From positions 26,294,987-26,358,986 of the forward strand of contig CP136063.1 of assembly GCA_032622095.1 (NCBI GenBank): 64,000 nucleotides of DNA. Direction: 5' to 3'. The stretch comes from Siphonodentalium dalli (taxonomy: Eukaryota > Mollusca > Scaphopoda > Gadilida > Siphonodentaliidae). The notes under the pieces were generated by a model. That model saw only the letters and a list, made by a program, of their open reading frames with translations. It was not told the DNA's origin and did not search any database. Positions 16,531 to 29,152 of this stretch are shown here, one piece after another (within the stretch, counting starts at the first letter, position 1; each line of letters starts with the position of its first letter). The position numbers and the translations under genes are program-made.

Positions 16531-19200
16531 CTAGCGATGATAAATAACCAAATGGTTCAGTGAGGTGGGGTGTCCTATAGGAAATTTTTTCGTAAGCATC
16601 ATGGCGGGGTACAATGAATTCACGTCTGAAAATCTTATACTACCATTCGGATATCCGCACACGGATCCATCTTCGTTTTTTTCAGCTAAATATTTGAAAA
16701 CTTCGAACCTGCCGCCGAATAATGATTTACGAGGGTCCAATGTGCCAGAAACCATGGCATTTTGAATAAATGTTTTGAATTCTAAATCAGTTTGTAATTT
16801 TTGATCGTATTGGCATTCCCATATAGTTATCAGCGGAATATATTGTTTTATTTCTTGTTCTCTTTCCATCGTTTTCTGATATATATCGTTGTACGATCTT
16901 TTCTGTAGAGGATGAATTGCATTTCTATCTTTTTGTTTTATACACGTATGACAATGATATTCGCACCCGTAAAATTTGAGTCCTATACCATTTATGCGAT
17001 CATAACCATCTAGTCTATATTTTTCAAAAAGAACATATTCTTTGGTTGAATTTCCTAAATATTGACATTGAAAACCCGTAGACTCTATATAATGAGCTAT
17101 CCATAACAGCGATTTGGTTGAATTAGCTTGTAACGGACATGAATTTATGGCAATGGTATTTTCTGGCATAAACATTTTCCTAAAAATTCGAAATGATATA
17201 GATGGAAGGGTGAGTCCCTCATTAAATGGATCCGTGTTACACGTTGTCATGAATATTTCTCTGAATTTAGAGCAACATATATGAAGCACCTTGCAGTCTA
17301 TCATGCAATTTTTCAATGCTTCTATTTCAAAATGGAATTTTCTATTTTTGTTTTTGTTATACCAATCATTAAAGATCAAAATACGATCTGTACTCATTTG
17401 TTCTAAATTATAATAATTCATCGCTGGCCATTCTCCTATATATTGTAAATTGTCTTTATTTCCAAATCCGTGTGGAAAAAAGGATTTTGACGCATTTTCT
17501 CCACAACCAAAAGACTTGGATGCTTTGTCTAAACTTACCGCAAAAAAATAAATATGAATCTAGAAACTTCAAATTTCCTATTTGAATTGATAATATTTTG
17601 TTCCCTCTTTGAATTATATTTAATTTGTCGATATCTATATGATTGTTGAGTAAATAATCTAGTATAAAGTGATCGTCATATCTACCCGCGTTATGAGCTA
17701 TACATATAGTAGCCTTTTCTTTGTTGTGTAGATTTAAAATTTTCTGCACAAATTGATGTATACAGTCTAAGTCTAGTCCAAATGTATAGTATTTTGTACG
17801 ATCACAATGCAAGCATGTATTAAAAGACATATCATATATATTGATACAGGATTGACAAACAATATGTGCACAAACAAGATATGGTATATGTCTATTATTT
17901 TCGTCGCAAAATGTCTCGATATCATAGAATATATAATTAGTATTTTTAAATTCTTTTTTAGGATTTAACACTGTGATATAACATTTATGCTGATTTTCTT
18001 CTTCGTAATATAAACGACAATTTCTACAGAATTTATGGTAGCATTTGTGCGATTGAGTTTTTCCATACATACGCGAACAGTTATCACATAATTTATACTT
18101 AGTGCAGACATGGTTGAGACATTTTTTTGATTTGCACACAATTTCACACGTATCACATTTAACAGCTGTAAATGGATCAAAATTGCAAGGTAATTCACCG
18201 TAACAGAATTTACATATTTTGGCACAATTATGTGATTTCACATAAATTTTACCACATAGTTGACAAGTATGTTTATGCTTTAAAGATTTCAATACATCTC
18301 CGTTTTTCATTAACCAATAATGTTTGTTATGATATATAATATAAATATTAACTGTAGCTGTATATTCTCCTTTCCATATTATTCTATCGCAATTGTCTTT
18401 GACAATTATACACATTTTGTTTTGTATTTTTTGAACATCGGATAGATCGCATGGTGATGATATATAACATCGGATAGATCGCATGGTGATGATATATAAC
18501 ATCGGATAGATCGCATGGTGATGATATATCTATTTCAGCTTCATGAGATAGCTTTATAGCTTGTTTGTTTCTATACTTGGAATTATATTTTCTGCGTGCA
18601 TTGGTAAAATTTCTAACATTTCTGATATATAATTCGTCATCTTTGTTGGCTGGTATTTTAATCATTTCTCTCGCCATAACGATGCAAATAGGTAAACATA
18701 AATTATCCGTACTCTCCTGCACATTCTGGCATTGTGATAATTAGGTTCGATGATGTAAACTTCTGATTCATCGTTTTAATTGGGCCAGAACCCATAGGAA
18801 TATATGCTATCGTTATATCCATAATAATAGTTCCGTCAATACGAAATTCTTGTTTGCTCTGTTGAATCGATTCAATTTTATTAATAATATCTTTTCCTTT
18901 GATAGTATCTTTTTGAAAATCAACCCATAAATCTAGGTCTAATGTTGGATGACTCAAAGTTAATCTAACATATCTCTGTCCCCATTGCTCAAAATCATAC
19001 TCTGGTGCAACTTTCTCGAGAATATCGTCAAATAATTGTTCTATATCTTGTGTTTCTAATATATCTGGTAAATTGATAAATTTTAAAGTGTAAACTTTGT
19101 TAGTGACTTTGAACTTTTTGGAACGGATTTCTCTCGTTTTGGTGATCTCATAAAACGCTCCCTGTTCTATATTTAAGGCATCTTCTGATTGAGAAGACAT
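16531..19200 (-). pseudogene. polB: Maverick/Polinton-type protein-primed DNA polymerase B, truncated
   Basis: Minus-strand polymerase relic from an ATG at 19,200. The N-terminal domain includes DFEQWGQRYVRLTLSHPTLD and IESIQQSKQEFRIDGT. It continues after a frameshift near 18,710 with TDNLCLPICIVMAREM, and then a Cys/His-rich region (HTCQLCGKIY, CKFCYG, CDTCEIVC, CRNCRLYY). Next come exonuclease motif I (FYDIETF), motif II (AHNAGRYDDHFILDYLL) and a DCKVL motif III-like site, YGCEYHCHTC, DPRKSLFGGRFE, and polymerase motif A (FSDVNSLYPAM). Motifs B and C (DTD) are missing because the frame ends at about 16,531. Frameshifts lie near 18,710, 18,480 and 17,540. This is family B polymerase of the protein-primed type used by Polintons and adintoviruses to copy linear DNA. 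No integrase, capsid or terminal repeats were found nearby. Confidence 0.9.
18435..18530. repeat. 32-bp tandem triplication inside polB
   Basis: Three identical 32-bp units (ACATCGGATAGATCGCATGG, then TGATGATATATA). Two extra copies add 64 bases and shift the polymerase frame by one, which explains the break between the reading frames on either side. Confidence 0.93.
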
Positions 19201-19204
19201 AACT

Positions 19205-19735
19205 GCTATATCATGGAAGCTGAAAGGAAAATTTATTGGAGTTTGAGTTACATTATGATGCGGCCATCTTGGATTTCAAAATTTAATCCATTAGCATGGG
19301 CCACAGGTCGTACTGTTCCTCTGATCATCATGAAATTTGTCATGGATGTTAATATTGACATGTAGATGGGAAACGAGTAATTTTGGGATCATTTGGCCAA
19401 AAAACATGGCCGCCAGCAGCAATCTTGGATTTTACACTTTGTATGACTAAATTCTTTAGCATGAGCTACAGGTCGTACCTCTAGTCTGATCGTCATAAAA
19501 TTTGTCATGGATGTTAACGATGACATGTAGATGGGAACGAGTCATTTTGGGGTCATTCGGCCGAAAACATGGCCGCCAGCAACCATCTTGGATTTTACTT
19601 TTCTCTTCATGTCTATAAACTAGTACCGGTATTAGACATTCAACTTTCCACATTCCTAATTGCTCCATTGACTGTAATACATTAAATTATTCCCTTTTCA
19701 AGTTGAGCTACAGTGTCATTGACACTTTCATACAA
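19205..19735. mobile_element. Minisatellite-bearing element, family D, truncated copy
   Basis: About three units of roughly 160 bp with GCCATCTTGGATTTTAC, GGGCTACAGGTCGTAC-like and ATGAAATTTGTCATGGATGT words. It ends in GTTGAGCTACAGTGTCATTG ACACTTTC. The same family lies at 27,245-28,575 and 48,822-50,670. The left end is truncated against the polymerase relic. Confidence 0.8.
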
Positions 19736-21110
19736 AGAAGTTGTCACCCATGACACACATAATCACATACCGGTACTGTAAAAACATATTTTTTGTGTTC
19801 AGTGACAACGTAGACCTATGTGTTCCTACATGTGGCCAAACACAAAGAACTGGTAAACAAACAGTGGGTATCATAATGGAGCAGAAGGGGGAACTTGTCA
19901 ATTAACAAAAATGTCTTCCAAACTGCGTCAACTTTATTCACTCGAAACCAAAATATTCAATTTGTATACGTTTTTATACGTATACGTTTTAGCATTCGGC
20001 AAACCTCGTCAGATTCCATCACCGTTTACCCCCAGAGGTCACAGGTTGAGGAGTTCAGAATGCCGTTTTAGTAGAAATACAACTGCCTTGTCAGTGCTGT
20101 TAAATAATTACACTCACTGGCTTTTGTTAACATGCAATTAGTCGCCATGTATGTAGACCATGGATGACGAATAAAGCGCCGGGCTTATTGTTTTCCTAAT
20201 CAGTCCTAATCGAATTAAATCGGAACATTGATATAAACTATAGTCAGACTATAGATAACCCACATTGCCGCTTACATAATAACCAGGGCATTCCCGACTC
20301 CAAGCATACACTTTGGGAACAAGACGGCTGTCCTTTGATGTTTCGTTTTGACGTCGGCAGGCTGTTAAATGTAGCCTTCAATGAGCCGACACCGCGTTTG
20401 ATGTTCCGTCAATCTCGGATTCATTTTAATTGACAGAGACAGATTAACCCTCTTATAGCCAGTTATAGCTGACCATCACAGTGATCATACACTATAATAG
20501 TGATGTTACGGTTAACCGACCACGGCAAATCCGTGACCGGTCACGGCCATAGTTGGTGGTTAACCGCATAACCGTCCCAGCTCTAATGTGCAATCGGCAA
20601 AATATCCGGTTACTTTCGATTTGCTAGTTAATACATATTCCGGCACAAGTATCGCGTGTTTTCTGGTTTTTGCTTTCAAGAAATCAACTAGGTTTGCCGA
20701 ACTATGGCGAGGTAATACGAATATACTACCAACAACAATGGCGGCACTTCCGTTTTTCGTGAATTGACGATATTTGCAAGTCTGAGGAAATTTTTGAAAA
20801 ACGATAAAATGGAATTTGGCGGCAGGTTTTGAGTAGGGGCGGGCGGGTTACCCTAAACACGGGTATTCTTTGTTATGGCCTAATTAAATGATTACGATAA
20901 CAAAATTGTATTTTGAAGAATTGTTTGTCATTGTTGTAACCTTATGATATGGGGACCATCTAATCAGATGGAGTATTTTTGATATCCTTATTGATAATTG
21001 TGGATAGCTATAATTGATGGTGTCTGCAATCCAGCTCAACTTACTTTTAAAATAGATTAGATAGATTTCTAAATAGAATTTAGAAGATTTTTAAAGTTTT
21101 CTATCTCATA
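19736..21110. other. No gene recognised
   Basis: Mixed sequence with short frames only. Near 20,500-20,580 an inverted-repeat-rich patch (GGTTAACCGACCACGG and GTGGTTAACCGCATAACCG) suggests a small foldback remnant. Confidence 0.5.
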
Positions 21111-21610
21111 TATATTTTGATGACCTCTGTCTGTTTGTATGTCTGTATGTATGTCTGTATGTCATTAATACAAATCTACAATTCTCGACCGATCGGGACG
21201 AAACTTGGTACGTGTGTGTAGTTTGACCAAGCGGTGGTCGTTGTCGTATCGGCGAGCCCGTGCGACGCCCGTGCAGCGCATGCGCAGACGAGATCTCGGA
21301 AACGGGTGGAGCTATCGACTTGAAATTTGGTATATGAATGTATCTTGCCCCGGATACGAATATTATCGGGTCCCCGAGCCAGTGCGACGCCAGTTTCGCG
21401 CATGCGCAGACGAGATCTCGCAAACGGGTGGAGCTATCGACTTGAAATTTGGTATGTGATTGTATCTTGCCCCGTATACGAATATTATCGGGTCGCCGAG
21501 CCCGTGCGACGCCAGCTTTGCGCATGCGCAGACCAGATCTCCGAAACGGGTGGCGCAATCGACTTGAAATTTGGTTTTTCAATAGCCCGGACGAAGTCGG
21601 GTCACCTAGT
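21110..21610. repeat. 121-bp tandem repeat, element family E
   Basis: Three tandem units of about 121 bp, each with CGCATGCGCAGACGAGATCT, GACTTGAAATTTGGTAT and ACGAATATTATCGGGT. A CTGTCTGTTTGTATGTCTGT stretch precedes them and GCCCGGACGAAGTCGGGTCA follows. This is the same layout as the other minisatellite-bearing families: a T/G/C-rich head, a tandem body and a short palindromic end. Confidence 0.8.
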
Positions 21611-22586
21611 ATTATATATTCTACTCACTGATGGTAAATTGGAATTTGTCCAATATTTGGAATCCACCATATCACATCTATTATGGAGTCTTCGTTCTCT
21701 GTATCGCATAGTTTAAATATACGATATTGGGATTTTCCCAATTCTTTAGCCTGGCAAATAAAACAAAATGATTTATATATATATATCTATTGTATATTTT
21801 GGAAGATCTGTGCGGTGTGTGTGTGATCGCGATGAACTCTAAAACTGCCGGAAGGATTGAGACCAAATTTCCTATCTAAGGGTAAAATCCCAGATGAAGT
21901 GGCATCGCACCGCTTCTGAGAACGTCAGAGCAACCCTTCCACACTCCCAGTCACAAATTATCGCCGTTGGCACGGTGGGGTTAATCGCATTGATAGTTAA
22001 AGAGCGTTCGTATCCGCAGTGATGTCGTCGATAAAGAGCGTATGTGTGTAATGTGATCATTTTGTCTGGGTTTGGGCGTGTGCGTGTAAGACTGTATCCA
22101 GACATGAACTTGTTGCGTGACGTACTTGGGTCTTTCCCTCACAGGTGATCTTCACCTTGAAACGGGTACCCACAAACGTACCTCTTTTAGGGACGGGTAT
22201 CATCACTGGACGGGTAGCATCATGTCTCTTAATTAAAAAGGCAGAATTAAATTAAATTAAAAAATTAACGGATTTCGATGAAATGTGATGGCTACGGATA
22301 CTTTTATCGAGGGAGTGTTTTCGACGGGTCAAATCGCTACCCTGACCTTGTCCTTCAAAATGGTCAATTCAAGGTCAAAGCACGGACGAAGTCGTTTGTC
22401 ACCACAATGAGTTTCATCTGATGGAGGTTGATCGCTAGTGAACATAGTGATATTTTACAAGACAAAATGTAATGTATGAGATAACCCATGAGTTTTTTTA
22501 CAAATAACTAGTTCTCTATATTGTGAAATATTATACATATAAATTTAATATTAATACTTAAAAATATGCATGTTCATATACTTTAG
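21443..22586. repeat. 1.14-kb direct duplication, copy A
   Basis: Matches 23,140-24,283 base for base wherever compared, at a constant offset of 1697. It starts inside the third unit of the 121-bp repeat and ends at ATATACTTTAG. Confidence 0.95.
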
Positions 22587-23143
22587 TCCGTCCGACTGTC
22601 CGTCTGTCTGTAGACACTTTACGCATGGTGCGATAACTGAAATATTTTCTATCTGATCGGAACCAAATTTTGCATATGAATTTCTCAGCACCAAATACAG
22701 ATCGAGTTCGAATATGGGTTTGATCCGAGTTTTTTTTACGGAGTTATGGCCCTTTTTCAACTTAGAATTTATGCATGCTGCCATAACTCAAAAAGAAATT
22801 ATCTGACCATAATCAAATTTGGTATGTGAGTTGCTCAACCCAAAATACATATCGAGTTCGAATATGGGTTTGATTCAATATTTTTTAATGGAGTTATGGC
22901 CCTTTGACATAGAATTCATGAATGCTTCGATAAATCAACAATTTTTCAACTGATAGGAACCAAATTTTGTATGTGAGTTTCTCAACTCAAAATACATATC
23001 TAGTTCGAATATGGGTTTAATCCGGTACTTTTTACTGGAGTTATGGCCCTTTGATTATTTTATTCATCGCTAAAATATATCAAAGATACACAGGTGGCAC
23101 TGTCTAGATAGTATCTAATAAATCAGGTTCAGTATGCTATGAA
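22583..23143. mobile_element. Minisatellite family B segment inserted between duplicated copies
   Basis: Nearly identical to 30,287-30,851, apart from a 4-bp GTCC copy-number difference and one substitution noticed. It has units of about 155 bp with GAGTTCGAATATGGGTTTGA and GGAGTTATGGCCCTTT. Junctions with the flanking duplicate share TTAG on one side and TGAA on the other. Confidence 0.92.
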
Positions 23144-24283
23144 ATTTGGTATGTGATTGTATCTTGCCCCGTATACGAATATTATCGGGTCGCCGAGCCC
23201 GTGCGACGCCAGCTTTGCGCATGCGCAGACCAGATCTCCGAAACGGGTGGCGCAATCGACTTGAAATTTGGTTTTTCAATAGCCCGGACGAAGTCGGGTC
23301 ACCTAGTATTATATATTCTACTCACTGATGGTAAATTGGAATTTGTCCAATATTTGGAATCCACCATATCACATCTATTATGGAGTCTTCGTTCTCTGTA
23401 TCGCATAGTTTAAATATACGATATTGGGATTTTCCCAATTCTTTAGCCTGGCAAATAAAACAAAATGATTTATATATATATATCTATTGTATATTTTGGA
23501 AGATCTGTGCGGTGTGTGTGTGATCGCGATGAACTCTAAAACTGCCGGAAGGATTGAGACCAAATTTCCTATCTAAGGGTAAAATCCCAGATGAAGTGGC
23601 ATCGCACCGCTTCTGAGAACGTCAGAGCAACCCTTCCACACTCCCAGTCACAAATTATCGCCGTTGGCACGGTGGGGTTAATCGCATTGATAGTTAAAGA
23701 GCGTTCGTATCCGCAGTGATGTCGTCGATAAAGAGCGTATGTGTGTAATGTGATCATTTTGTCTGGGTTTGGGCGTGTGCGTGTAAGACTGTATCCAGAC
23801 ATGAACTTGTTGCGTGACGTACTTGGGTCTTTCCCTCACAGGTGATCTTCACCTTGAAACGGGTACCCACAAACGTACCTCTTTTAGGGACGGGTATCAT
23901 CACTGGACGGGTAGCATCATGTCTCTTAATTAAAAAGGCAGAATTAAATTAAATTAAAAAATTAACGGATTTCGATGAAATGTGATGGCTACGGATACTT
24001 TTATCGAGGGAGTGTTTTCGACGGGTCAAATCGCTACCCTGACCTTGTCCTTCAAAATGGTCAATTCAAGGTCAAAGCACGGACGAAGTCGTTTGTCACC
24101 ACAATGAGTTTCATCTGATGGAGGTTGATCGCTAGTGAACATAGTGATATTTTACAAGACAAAATGTAATGTATGAGATAACCCATGAGTTTTTTTACAA
24201 ATAACTAGTTCTCTATATTGTGAAATATTATACATATAAATTTAATATTAATACTTAAAAATATGCATGTTCATATACTTTAG
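23140..24283. repeat. 1.14-kb direct duplication, copy A'
   Basis: Second copy of 21,443-22,586. Beyond its right end, sequence continues GTAATGTATATAGACATG, which is not present after copy A. Confidence 0.95.
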
Positions 24284-25505
24284 GTAATGTATATAGACAT
24301 GTACAAGATATATATATTATGACCATATTTCAGTCCGTTTTGTTCAGAGTATGATAAATTTGTCAACCGTTACTTAAATGTTAAGCCATAATGCAACATT
24401 TGATTAATTTCCAGCCAGTTCATTATATTTACAAATACTGATATAATAGTTTTTAGCTCAACTGAGACGAAGTCTCCGGTGGAGCTATAGTCATCAGTCG
24501 TGGTTAGTCGTCCGTCCATCCGTCTGACAACAATTGCAGACAGGACTGCGTTGATGACAAGACAGTAGAGACCCGTATTACACTGGCAGGATGAACATCC
24601 ACATTTGCGTTATAGATGTATGTGATTATTTAAACCCGGTATACATGTATGATTTTCTTTTGTCCTGTTATGGTTTATCATCAAATCCGTCTAAAGCTAA
24701 AATTTTATCCGATAATCAAATGAACAGTAACAAGCAGATTCAATTTACTTTTACGTATGATCATATTAGTTGTAGTGGTAATCAATTATTTCTTCCCACG
24801 TGTTTGATTCATAGTTGTAATGGTAAACAATGATTTCTTCCTTTAACATTCACTCTAAAGTGTTTCATAGAAATTTCGCGGATGTTAATGGTCATGACAT
24901 GTGTGAATGCGTTCACCACATCCATATCCGGTGCGACTTCCTCTCTCAATGACATCTGAAAGTAGAATAATACCTTTGTTGAGATTCCAAAATAAACAGA
25001 TGCTCCCATAGAAAAAAGAAGGGTCTATATAATGTACATGTATGCTTATTCACATTTTTATCTCAGACAGCACGATCGATTTCAATCAGATTTGGTATGA
25101 TGACTAAAGGTATCCCGGTGGATGTGCTAATGGCGTTAGTTGTGTGCGAGCGAATAACGGGGTTTCACACTCCTTCTGACATATATGACTTATGCCCTCA
25201 GCTAGTAGTTTATAAATAAATATTTGTTCAACGTGATTGTGAATCTCAGTTACTGTTGACAATTTGTATTGTTATTAACAGATACAATTCATGGTTAGAA
25301 AACAAAATGCTTTAAAATGAGGTAAACACTCATCACTCGGCAATTTTGTCATCAATCAAATGACATAAGTATGGATGCTTACGATTTTCCTATACGGTAT
25401 CGGTTGGTATAATTTTTGCTGGGACAGGTGGTTGTGGAATTCATCAAATAAAACTGATTTCCTATGAAAATAAGTGACTAATTATAAATATTGGGCTCTG
25501 CATAT
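24284..25505. other. No gene; one foldback fragment
   Basis: Contains a hairpin-headed repeat fragment at about 24,450-24,530 (AGCTCAACTGAGACGAAGTC, then GGTGGAGCTATAG and GTCGTCCGTCC). The rest is unassigned AT-rich DNA. Confidence 0.5.
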
Positions 25506-25511
25506 CGTATA

Positions 25512-25652
25512 GTGATGTGGACCGGACCGCTTTGGACCGGTGCAATCCAGGGGTGGACCGCCATGTGGACCGGACCGGGTGTCACTGGACCAGAGCGGGT
25601 GTTGCTGGACCAGACCACCGGTTCGGTACTCTCTGGTCCGGTCCACTATTTT
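25512..25652. repeat. GGACCGG-rich mini foldback
   Basis: About 140 bp with inverted ends GTGGACCGGACC and GGTCCGGTCCAC and several internal GGACCGG/GGACCAG words. Open frames across it follow from the repeat. Confidence 0.75.
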
Positions 25653-26029
25653 ACTTCAGTTGTAATATATTATTGCGTATTTTCTGCGATATCAATTAGT
25701 AACGATGTATTGACGCATTCAAGTACCGGTAGTTATTTAGACGCCACAAGCGTCTAATCTCGCTACTTTTTTGAAAAAATATATTCACTCAAAAAATAAA
25801 CAGAAACATTTGTTTATATTGAATACCTTGCTCAATTTAACCCAAAAAAAAATGAATATGAATAAATAAATAACATATATTAATTTAAATAAATTTTTGT
25901 TTTGTTTGTTTGTTTTTTTGGTGCAATTTTTTTTTTTGCAATGGCAATAAAAAGTTTAGGGTCGGTCGGGTTAGCGGAAACAAACGTATTTTTTTGTTTA
26001 GGCCTAGGCATTTCCAATCCATACATATA
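25653..26029. other. Low-complexity AT-rich stretch
   Basis: T-runs and AT-rich sequence, no gene. Confidence 0.5.
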
Positions 26030-26722
26030 AAACAAGAGATCGACTGTTGTCCGGTGCATACCCTCTTAACGCATACCGCCTGATGTGGGCATATCTATAA
26101 CTTATGATTGCTATACTCAGACAGATGGACCCAAAAAATCAGCATTTTCATGTAAACAAAGATGAATAACTATAAAACAAAAAACCAAAACAAAACAGTT
26201 GAATGTGCCATTAAATGTCCTCAGTGGTGAACATCCATGCAAAATTTCATTGAGATCTGAGCATTACTGTTGAAGTTATGACCTCAGAACAGACGTCGGA
26301 TGGACCAAACAGCCAATATTTCCAGATAAACAAAGATGTATAAGTCTAGAATGGAAAATTCGAACAAAACGATGGAACCCTCTTTTTAATGTCCTCATAG
26401 TAGTGAACATCCATACCAATTTTCATTGAGATCCCAGCACAACTGTTCAAAAAAGTTATGACATGAACAGACCCCAGACAGACCAAAATGCCAACATTTC
26501 CAGATAAACAAAGATGAAACACTCTAGAATGGAAAATCCAAACAAAACGATGGAACCCTCTATTTAATGTCCTCATAGTAATGAACATCCATACCTAATT
26601 TCATAGAGATCAGAGTACTACTGTTCAAGTTATGACATGAACAGACATCGGACAGACGTATGGATGGACGCACAGACAGGTGAAAAACAGTATACCCCCC
26701 TTTTTTTAAAAAGGGGTATAAC
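26030..26722 (-). mobile_element. Minisatellite-bearing element, family C, copy 2
   Basis: Inverted relative to 12,708-13,405. It begins AACAAGAGATCGACTGTTGT, has three units of about 150 bp, and ends with ATACCCCCCTTTTTTTAAAA. Confidence 0.82.
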
Positions 26723-27244
26723 AAATTTCCAAAGTTATGTTTGAGAAACTTGATCAAATTGGCCTCTCAGTAAAATTCAAAATACTGACTCTGCCCTAGA
26801 TTAGCTCTAAATGCAATGCATTTTCACAAATTTTCCAGGGTGAGAACCCCCACCATCAGCAGGGGGGGGGGGGAGTCACCCCTCCCAAACCTTCCTCCGC
26901 TCAGGCCGTCAGGTTAGGCCTAAACAAATAAGACGTTTGTTTTTTATTTTATTTTTTTTAAATTTAGATCCCAATTCATATAACAAGATAATTTATATAT
27001 ATTGACATAAGAAATTTAAGTTTACAAAAAGATTTAAGTTTAACAGTTGGAATCATACCGTACTGTAAAGTATGTTTGGCTTTATCTAGCTTTCATCTGT
27101 GAAAACTTCAAATAGTTTGAGTTCAGGTTTGTTATCATTCAGACTTCAGGAACATTAACAATTTGATCAAATCAACCTGGTTATCAGTTGGGATATCATA
27201 ATACCAAATGAAAAATTAACATGGAGATTAGTACTATAAATAGT
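26723..27244. other. No gene recognised
   Basis: Unassigned DNA with a G-run at about 26,862 and T-rich tracts. Confidence 0.5.
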
Positions 27245-28575
27245 AATTACTAATTTAATAGACATTGTTAGCTCAACTTTACTTTGTAAAGTTTGAGCTA
27301 TTGCCATGGCTTTGTCGTCCGTGTGTGCGTGTGTACGTAACGCGTCAACAATAGAGGCTACAGGTCGTACCTTTGATCGGATCATTATGAAATTTGTCAT
27401 AGCTGTTGACATCAACATTTGTACCGGAATGATTCATTTTGGGGTCATACGGAAAAAAAACATGGCCGTCAGCGGCCATCTTAGATTTCAAAATTCAATC
27501 CATTAGCACGGGCTACAGGCCGTACTGTTCGTCTGATCGTCATGAAATTTGTCATGGATGTTAATATTGACATGCAGATGGGAACGAGTACTTTTGGGGT
27601 CATTCGGACACAAAACATGGCCACCAGCAGCCATCTTGCATTTAAAAATTTAATTCATTAGCACGGGCCACAGTTAGTACTGTTCGTCTGATCATCATGA
27701 AATTTGTCATGGATGTTAATATTGACATGCAGATGGGAACGAGTACTTTTGGGGTCATTTGGCCGAAAAACATGGCCACCAGCAGCCATCTTGGATTTTA
27801 CTCTTTGTATGACTAAATTCTTTAGCACGGGCTACAGGTCGTACCTTTAGTCTGATCATCATAAAATTTGTCATGGATGTTAACAATGACATGTAGATGG
27901 GAACGAGTAATTTTGGGGTCAATCGGCCAAAAAACATGGCCGTCAGCAGCCATCTTGGATTTTACTCTTTGTATGACTAAATCCTTTAGCACGGGCTACA
28001 GGTCGTACCTTTAGTCTGATCATCATAAAAATTTTAATGGCTGTTGAAATTGGAATGTAAATGGGAACGAGTCATTTTGGGGTCATTCAGACATAAAACA
28101 TAGCCGCCAGTGGCCATCTTTGTTTTCAAAATTCAATCCATTAGCATGGGCCACAGGTCGCACTGTTCGTCTGATAATCATGAAATTTGTCATGGATGTT
28201 AACAATGACATGTAGATGGGAACGAGTCATTTTGAAGTCATTCGGCCCAAAAACATGGCCGCCAGCAGCCATCTTGGATTTTACTCTTTGTATGACTAAA
28301 TTCTTTAGCATGGGGTACAGGTCGTACCTTTAGTCTGATCGTCATAAAATTTGTCATGGGTGTTAACGATGACATGTATATGGGAACGACTCATTTTAGG
28401 GTCATTCGGCCGAAAACATGGCCGCCAGCAGCCATCTTGGATTTTACTTTTCTCTTCATGTCTATAAACTAGTATTAGACATTCAACTTTCCACATTCCT
28501 AATCGCTCCATTGACTGTAATACATTAAATTATTCCCTTTCCAAGTTGAGCTACAGTGTCATTGACACTTTCATT
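27245..28575 (+). mobile_element. Minisatellite-bearing element, family D, copy 2
   Basis: Starts with an imperfect palindrome TTAGCTCAACTTTACTTTGT / AAAGTTTGAGCTA, then GTCGTCCGTGTGTGCG. It carries about eight units of roughly 160 bp and ends GTTGAGCTACAGTGTCATTG. Confidence 0.85.
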
Positions 28576-28828
28576 TTATTTAAAACCAATCAAATGAACT
28601 TGGGTCCGTGGGTTTTGAAGACAGTCGGTTGGGTGGGTTACAGGAAACACGCATTGAATTTGTTTTGGCCTAATTGTGACATTTACATGTATATTTGAAA
28701 TTTTGCTTTTAATTGCTTTAAATCCTGGATACATCTCGGTTGAAGTGGTAACCTTAAGACAGTGTTGGTGGTTAACGCAGTATTTATCAGTGTGACACCA
28801 CTTTGCAGGTGATCAATTACTTTAAGGA
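28576..28828. other. Short unassigned gap
   Basis: No gene or named repeat seen between two elements. Confidence 0.5.
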
Positions 28829-29152
28829 TACCGCTATACTTAAAGTAATTGACCACCAATAATGTGGTGTCACCCCGTTAATATAGCGGTACTATACCGC
28901 GGTATCCTCCAATACCGCGGTACTGATACCGCTTGTTAACGCGAACAAGTATGTGTGAGTAAATACCTCCCCTAAAAGAGTTCCATGAAAATCACTGCGG
29001 TATTCAACAAATTTAATGCGGTGCCCGCTAAAAGACCATGGTATCGTTATCGCCCCAATACCGTAACTCCATGCCATGACCGTCGCGATACCGCTACCGT
29101 TTATTACCGGTATCGCCCCGTTTTTCTGGTCAATTACTTTGAGAATAGCGGT
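28829..29152. mobile_element. CCGCGGTAT-rich MITE, short copy 1
   Basis: A 324-bp deletion derivative of the element at 8479-9659, with the same termini (TACCGCTATACTTAAAGTAA and inverse). It shares AAGAGTTCCATGAAAATCAC and multiple ATACCGCGGTA words. Confidence 0.85.

Noticed and set aside
15917-16765. Plus-strand ORFs over the polymerase and Cys-rich genes
   Set aside because: Antisense shadows of minus-strand frames that carry recognisable motifs.
21106-21716. ORFs of 80-158 codons in the 121-bp tandem repeat
   Set aside because: Open frames repeat with the unit on both strands. GC-rich tandem DNA produces them without coding meaning.
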